A stretch of DNA of 34,431 nt from Acidobacteriota bacterium. Lineage in GTDB: Bacteria; Acidobacteriota; Terriglobia; Terriglobales; Acidobacteriaceae. The notes under the pieces are model-generated. The model was not told the DNA's origin. It saw only the letters and a program-made list of their open reading frames with translations, and ran no database searches. Positions 33,897 through 34,431 of this stretch are shown here, piece by piece (the stretch's first letter is position 1; every line of letters begins with the position of its first letter). Where the stretch lies: contig JAGWRX010000096.1 of NCBI GenBank assembly GCA_028876395.1, positions 1 through 34,431 on the forward strand, read 5' to 3'. A program made the position numbers and the translations under genes.

Positions 33897-34431
33897 CTAC
33901 TTGCCCTGCTTCCGTTCCCTGGTGATCGCGTCCGCAGCATTGCCGGCCAGGACCCAGTTTGCGGATCCGGCGACGACAGCTTCATCCTCGAACCAGAGGA
34001 ATCCGAAGTCGTCGATGCACTCCGGAAAATCCGGCTTGATGATGATGTATCCCGGAATGACGGCGCCCGGAATGTAAGAGTTGTCGGCGCGGTTGTTGCT
34101 GTACGTCTTCGTCTTGGAGACCGTACCGACGCCAGCTACATATGAAGTGCTGGATACCGGGTGCGTGCCGAGGATGTAATTGACGGCGCGAAGTGTATAC
34201 TCGGGGCTCACCAGATCCGGAAACGCCTTGTGCAGGAAGTACATCCGGATGGCCATGTCGACCACGGCGCCCGAGCCGCCCCAGGTGCGCAGACTCGGGG
34301 GCACGCCGAAGGGGGTGGCGTCCAGCTGCTTGTCTTCAGTCGCCATGTAGGTCCTGACCGCTTCGCGCAGTTGATCTTTCGCGCTCTCATCGAGATAAGG
34401 CAGTGCCCGGACCGCAGTCCAACCATGGCGC
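33897..34431 (-). CDS. Probable GH9-type glycoside hydrolase, C-terminal part
   Basis: The minus-strand frame is open from 34430 to the stop at 33897, giving about 178 residues of a C-terminal region; the start lies beyond the window. Features are an alpha-helical barrel pattern (RALPYLDESAKDQLREAV), TPFGVPPSLRTWGG, NYILGTHPVSSTSYVAGVG and the end WFEDEAVVAGSANWVLAGNA. The Glu in WFEDEAVV aligns with the catalytic acid of GH9 by position in my reading. The order of NYILGTHP and YVAGVG matches the last part of GH9 cellulases and related enzymes. The assignment rests on pattern recognition only. A different (alpha/alpha)6 glycosidase family is an alternative. Confidence 0.6.
   Translation of the reverse strand, partial: RHGWTAVRALPYLDESAKDQLREAVRTYMATEDKQLDATPFGVPPSLRTWGGSGAVVDMAIRMYFLHKAFPDLVSPEYTLRAVNYILGTHPVSSTSYVAGVGTVSKTKTYSNNRADNSYIPGAVIPGYIIIKPDFPECIDDFGFLWFEDEAVVAGSANWVLAGNAADAITRERKQGK

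Overview
The window looks like a chromosomal segment from an acidobacterium (class Terriglobia, Acidobacteriaceae-like). This is inferred from gene families, not from a marker gene. The family clues are a 1275-residue Oar-type TonB-dependent receptor with an N-terminal carboxypeptidase-regulatory-like domain, a tetratricopeptide protein paired with an FG-GAP/ASPIC-UnbV (CRTAC1) protein, a DUF4337 protein, a many-haem cytochrome fused to a class-I-like haem domain, and short dispersed palindromes ending in GGGGCACCC. The left 14.8 kb is visibly richer in G+C at third codon positions than much of the right half.

Positions 1-7.0 kb hold mostly housekeeping genes: the 3' part of cysS, a HicB/HicA toxin-antitoxin pair whose hicA appears frameshifted at its third codon, a DUF4337 membrane protein, a secreted protein of unknown function, a class III aminotransferase, a YraN-family protein, and, on the minus strand, a nine-haem cytochrome c. 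Positions 7.2-13.5 kb hold a complete minus-strand operon in the order known from proteobacteria: iscR-iscS-iscU-iscA-hscB-hscA-fdx-iscX. It has a good sigma-70-type promoter overlapped by a likely IscR operator. Three of the four dispersed palindromes seen here sit in gaps of this operon. Beyond it lie a 54-codon putative zinc-ribbon gene with its own promoter and a pgsA-like CDP-alcohol phosphatidyltransferase.

At 14.8 kb there is a tRNA-Val(GAC). Just beyond its 3' end is a doubly broken tyrosine recombinase, with a frameshift and the catalytic Tyr replaced by His. This marks an old integration site and the start of what appears to be an accessory region. From 15.4 to 33.1 kb the genes form a sugar-acquisition and sugar-oxidation locus: TPR protein, CRTAC1 protein, TonB-dependent receptor, secreted clan GH-D (GH36-like) glycosidase, short-chain dehydrogenase, PocR/AraC-type regulator, zinc-dependent dehydrogenase and a secreted beta-helix-like protein. 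These are followed by an enolase-superfamily dehydratase or cycloisomerase, two adjacent half-size EamA transporters and a DUF5107/mutarotase-like protein. The inferred scheme is outer-membrane uptake of an oligosaccharide or glycoside, periplasmic hydrolysis, inner-membrane import, then oxidation and dehydration of a sugar or sugar acid. No substrate can be named from sequence alone.

The right end (33.1-34.4 kb) is a gene-poor stretch with an IS110-family transposase remnant and the C-terminal part of a probable GH9 glycosidase that runs off the window. No CRISPR array, rRNA, intact insertion sequence or intact prophage was seen.
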